The translations under genes were made by a program, and so were the position numbers. This document shows, one piece after another, positions 4,514 to 5,197 of a stretch of 5,197 bases of DNA (the stretch's first letter is position 1; the number at the start of each line of letters is the position of its first letter). The DNA is from Spirochaetia bacterium (GTDB lineage Bacteria; Spirochaetota; Spirochaetia; PWKH01): contig JAIPFU010000124.1 in assembly GCA_021736505.1 (NCBI GenBank), forward strand, positions 1 through 5,197. The letters run 5' to 3'. The notes below the pieces were generated by a model. It saw only the letters and a program-made list of their open reading frames with translations, was not told the DNA's origin and made no database searches.

Positions 4514-4611
4514 TTCCGATAACAGCGAGTACCCGGCTCCGGCCGTTCGGCCACCGCCCAAATTGGCTCCCGATGGTCGCCAACTTCGGGTACTCGCGGA
4601 ACGTTATAGAC
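4514..4611 (+). repeat. attC-like recombination site E
   Basis: TTCCGATAAC (4514-4523), arm GCGAGTACCCG (4525-4535), core CGCCCAAATTGGCTCC (4555-4570), arm CGGGTACTCGC (4587-4597), unpaired GGAAC and GTTATAGAC (4603-4611). The 11-bp arms are perfect. A GC hairpin, GGCCGTTCGGCC (4541-4552), lies inside the loop. This is the last such site visible. No closing partner for GTTATAGAC occurs before the window ends, so the array may stop here. Confidence 0.7.
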
Positions 4612-4767
4612 AATACCGCGCTAAGACAGAAAGAAGAAGATAAAATGAAAAAGCGGAAGATCTTAAAATCCCCGCGCCCGGGTTGCTTGGGCGAGCAGTA
4701 AATCTATTATTTGCGACCAGCCCCAAGAAGCCGGCGTCCATGCCGGGCTAAGAAGAAAGAGGATATA
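4612..4767 (+). other. segment between the last attC-like site and hsdM, no clear gene
   Basis: An 18-codon frame, ATG 4645 to TAA 4701, follows a purine-rich AGAAAGAAGAAG stretch that resembles the hsdM leader at 4751-4767. It could be the stub of another deleted gene or noise. CCGGC (4731-4735) and GCCGG (4742-4746) form a small hairpin upstream of the hsdM ribosome binding site. Nothing else is recognisable. Confidence 0.4.
4683..4710 (+). promoter_or_regulatory. weak candidate promoter for the hsdM remnant
   Basis: TTGCTT (4683-4688), 16-bp spacer and TATTAT (4705-4710), the last matching TATAAT at five of six positions. The -35 match is only three of six. The spacing to ATG 4768 allows a normal leader, unlike the toxin-antitoxin promoters. 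Confidence 0.3.
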
Positions 4768-4908
4768 ATGGCTAAAGCAAAAAAAGCGAACAACAAAAAA
4801 TCCAAATCTATAGAAGAAACGCTGTGGGATTCAGCGAATAAGCTTAGGGGCTCTGTGGAGCCCGCCGAATATAAACATGTTGTTTTGGGACTTATTTTCC
4901 TTATATGA
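4768..4908 (+). pseudogene. hsdM: type I restriction-modification methyltransferase subunit HsdM, N-terminal stub
   Basis: The 46-residue frame begins with a Lys-rich [10 protein letters not shown] leader and then [33 protein letters not shown] and stop. This is the conserved opening of the HsdM N-terminal helical domain, where intact proteins continue FLKYISD. HsdM is the SAM-dependent adenine methyltransferase and core subunit of type I restriction enzymes, normally about 500 residues, so over 90 percent is missing, including the SAM-binding and NPPF motifs. AGAAAGAGG (4754-4762) is a good ribosome binding site. The gene stops being recognisable at about 4900 and another gene's leader starts within 50 bases, so a large deletion joins them. 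No methyltransferase activity is possible. Confidence 0.82.
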
Positions 4909-4941
4909 TGAACTATCTTTATAATTTTAGCTATGATAGTT
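4897..4941 (+). promoter_or_regulatory. candidate promoter and dyad for the AlbA_2-type gene
   Basis: TATAAT (4920-4925) is a perfect -10 box with a weak TTCCTT (4897-4902) 17 bases upstream. AACTATC (4911-4917) and GATAGTT (4935-4941) form a 7-bp inverted repeat around it, followed by a short T-run. This could be an operator at the promoter of the gene starting at 4956, or a weak terminator after hsdM. The perfect -10 box and the ATG 30 bases downstream favour the former. Confidence 0.4.
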
Positions 4942-4955
4942 TTTAGGATATGATT

Positions 4956-5197
4956 ATGACCGAAACAAACCGCTTTTGTCCATAATGACTACAGCCGTGA
5001 GATTCCACCCAAGTTTGAGATTTTTTCCGACCGGATTGAGATCACATCAGCAGGATCATTGCCCGAGGGGCTGAGCAGGAAGGATTTTTTTGAAGGCTTT
5101 TCCATTCCCCGAAACAAGGAGTTGATGCGAATTTATAAGGATTTAGAGATGGTAGAACAGTTGGGTTCAGGCGTTCCGCGTATTTTGGAACATTATA
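4956..5197 (+). pseudogene. AlbA_2-domain / ATP-binding regulator (COG2865), internally deleted, 3' partial
   Basis: ATG 4956, with AGGA (4945-4948) upstream, encodes MTETNR. This looks like the opening of AlbA_2 (Schlafen-like) proteins, which commonly start with a short peptide ending NR before IEYK or IEFK. At about 4970-4977 the sequence jumps, with a +1 frame change, to the C-terminal region of the same family: AFVHNDYSRE, IPPKFEIFSD, RIEITSAGSL, GFSIPRNKEL and EQLGSGVPRI, open to the window edge. In the ATG frame a TAA at 4983-4985 ends translation after nine codons. Several hundred codons, including the AlbA_2 domain, are missing. Genes of this kind are often found within type I restriction loci, which fits the hsdM stub just upstream. 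Product inactive. Confidence 0.75.

Larger units (their letters stand above)
3838..4603 (+). mobile_element. integron-like cassette: intact HigBA module
   Basis: The 766-bp unit runs from TTATCGGAAATTTGGACA to the G of GTT in site E. The sequence ending at 4523 (TGTCCAAACTTCCGATAAC) is the reverse complement of the start (from G3837) at 17 of 18 positions, the best end match in the window. The first 11 bases are identical to those of the cassette beginning at 457, although the two carry different toxin-antitoxin families. Confidence 0.6.

Noticed and set aside
60..4611. A CRISPR array from the regularly recurring palindromic repeats
   Set aside because: The repeats are 83-98 bp, imperfect, hundreds of bases apart and separated by genes, not by short unique spacers.
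4504..4701. An open frame running through attC-like site E
   Set aside because: It reads through the inverted-repeat arms, and its codons are explained by the repeat. No plausible ribosome binding site or homology.
2216..4940. TATGATAGT shared by the hicAB operator (2216-2224) and the dyad near 4932-4940 as a common HicB regulon site
   Set aside because: Nine AT-rich bases can recur by chance, and only one half-site is shared.

Overview
The window reads as a stretch of a sedentary chromosomal integron. It is a row of small toxin-antitoxin cassettes separated by attC-like inverted repeats, running into a decayed type I restriction-modification locus. No integrase (intI), rRNA or tRNA lies inside it. 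The organism cannot be named from this window. Host-associated spirochaetes such as Treponema, where T. denticola is a known carrier of a chromosomal integron, are my best guess, but this is inference from the cassette style and AT-rich toxin-antitoxin genes only.

Layout. Bases 1-45 may be the tail of an earlier cassette gene. Five attC-like elements follow: A 60-142, B 371-465, C 1180-1270, D 2814-2896 and E 4514-4611; a sixth, degenerate one lies at 3785-3843. Between A and B is a deleted remnant of a HigBA module (141-360). Between B and C is a second, unrelated HigBA-type module whose toxin has a stop at codon 10 and whose antitoxin is intact (532-1136). Between C and D is an apparently intact HicAB module (2245-2800), with an internally deleted insertion sequence (1301-2187) placed upstream of its promoter and flanked by a 6-bp target duplication. 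Between D and the degenerate site is the fused remnant of a tyrosine recombinase and an IS91-type transposase (2985-3683). Next comes an intact HigBA module (3912-4502) followed by E. After E are a 46-residue HsdM N-terminus (4768-4908) and an internally deleted AlbA_2/ATPase-type gene that runs off the window (4956-5197).

Two patterns tie the region together. First, the start of each cassette is complementary to the sequence leading into its own closing attC (17/18, 14/16, 14/16 and about 11/16 positions). This is what integron cassettes should show, because the two ends meet in the excised circle. Second, all three toxin-antitoxin promoters have a perfect TTGACA, a 17-bp spacer and a -10 box ending only 5-8 bases before the toxin ATG. 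No Shine-Dalgarno precedes the toxins, while good ones precede the antitoxins. This suggests leaderless toxin translation and autoregulation through dyads overlapping the promoter.

Decay is the other theme. Most of the broken genes keep an authentic start and/or end and have lost the middle, and several carry single nonsense codons as well. Only HicAB and the last HigBA look fully functional.
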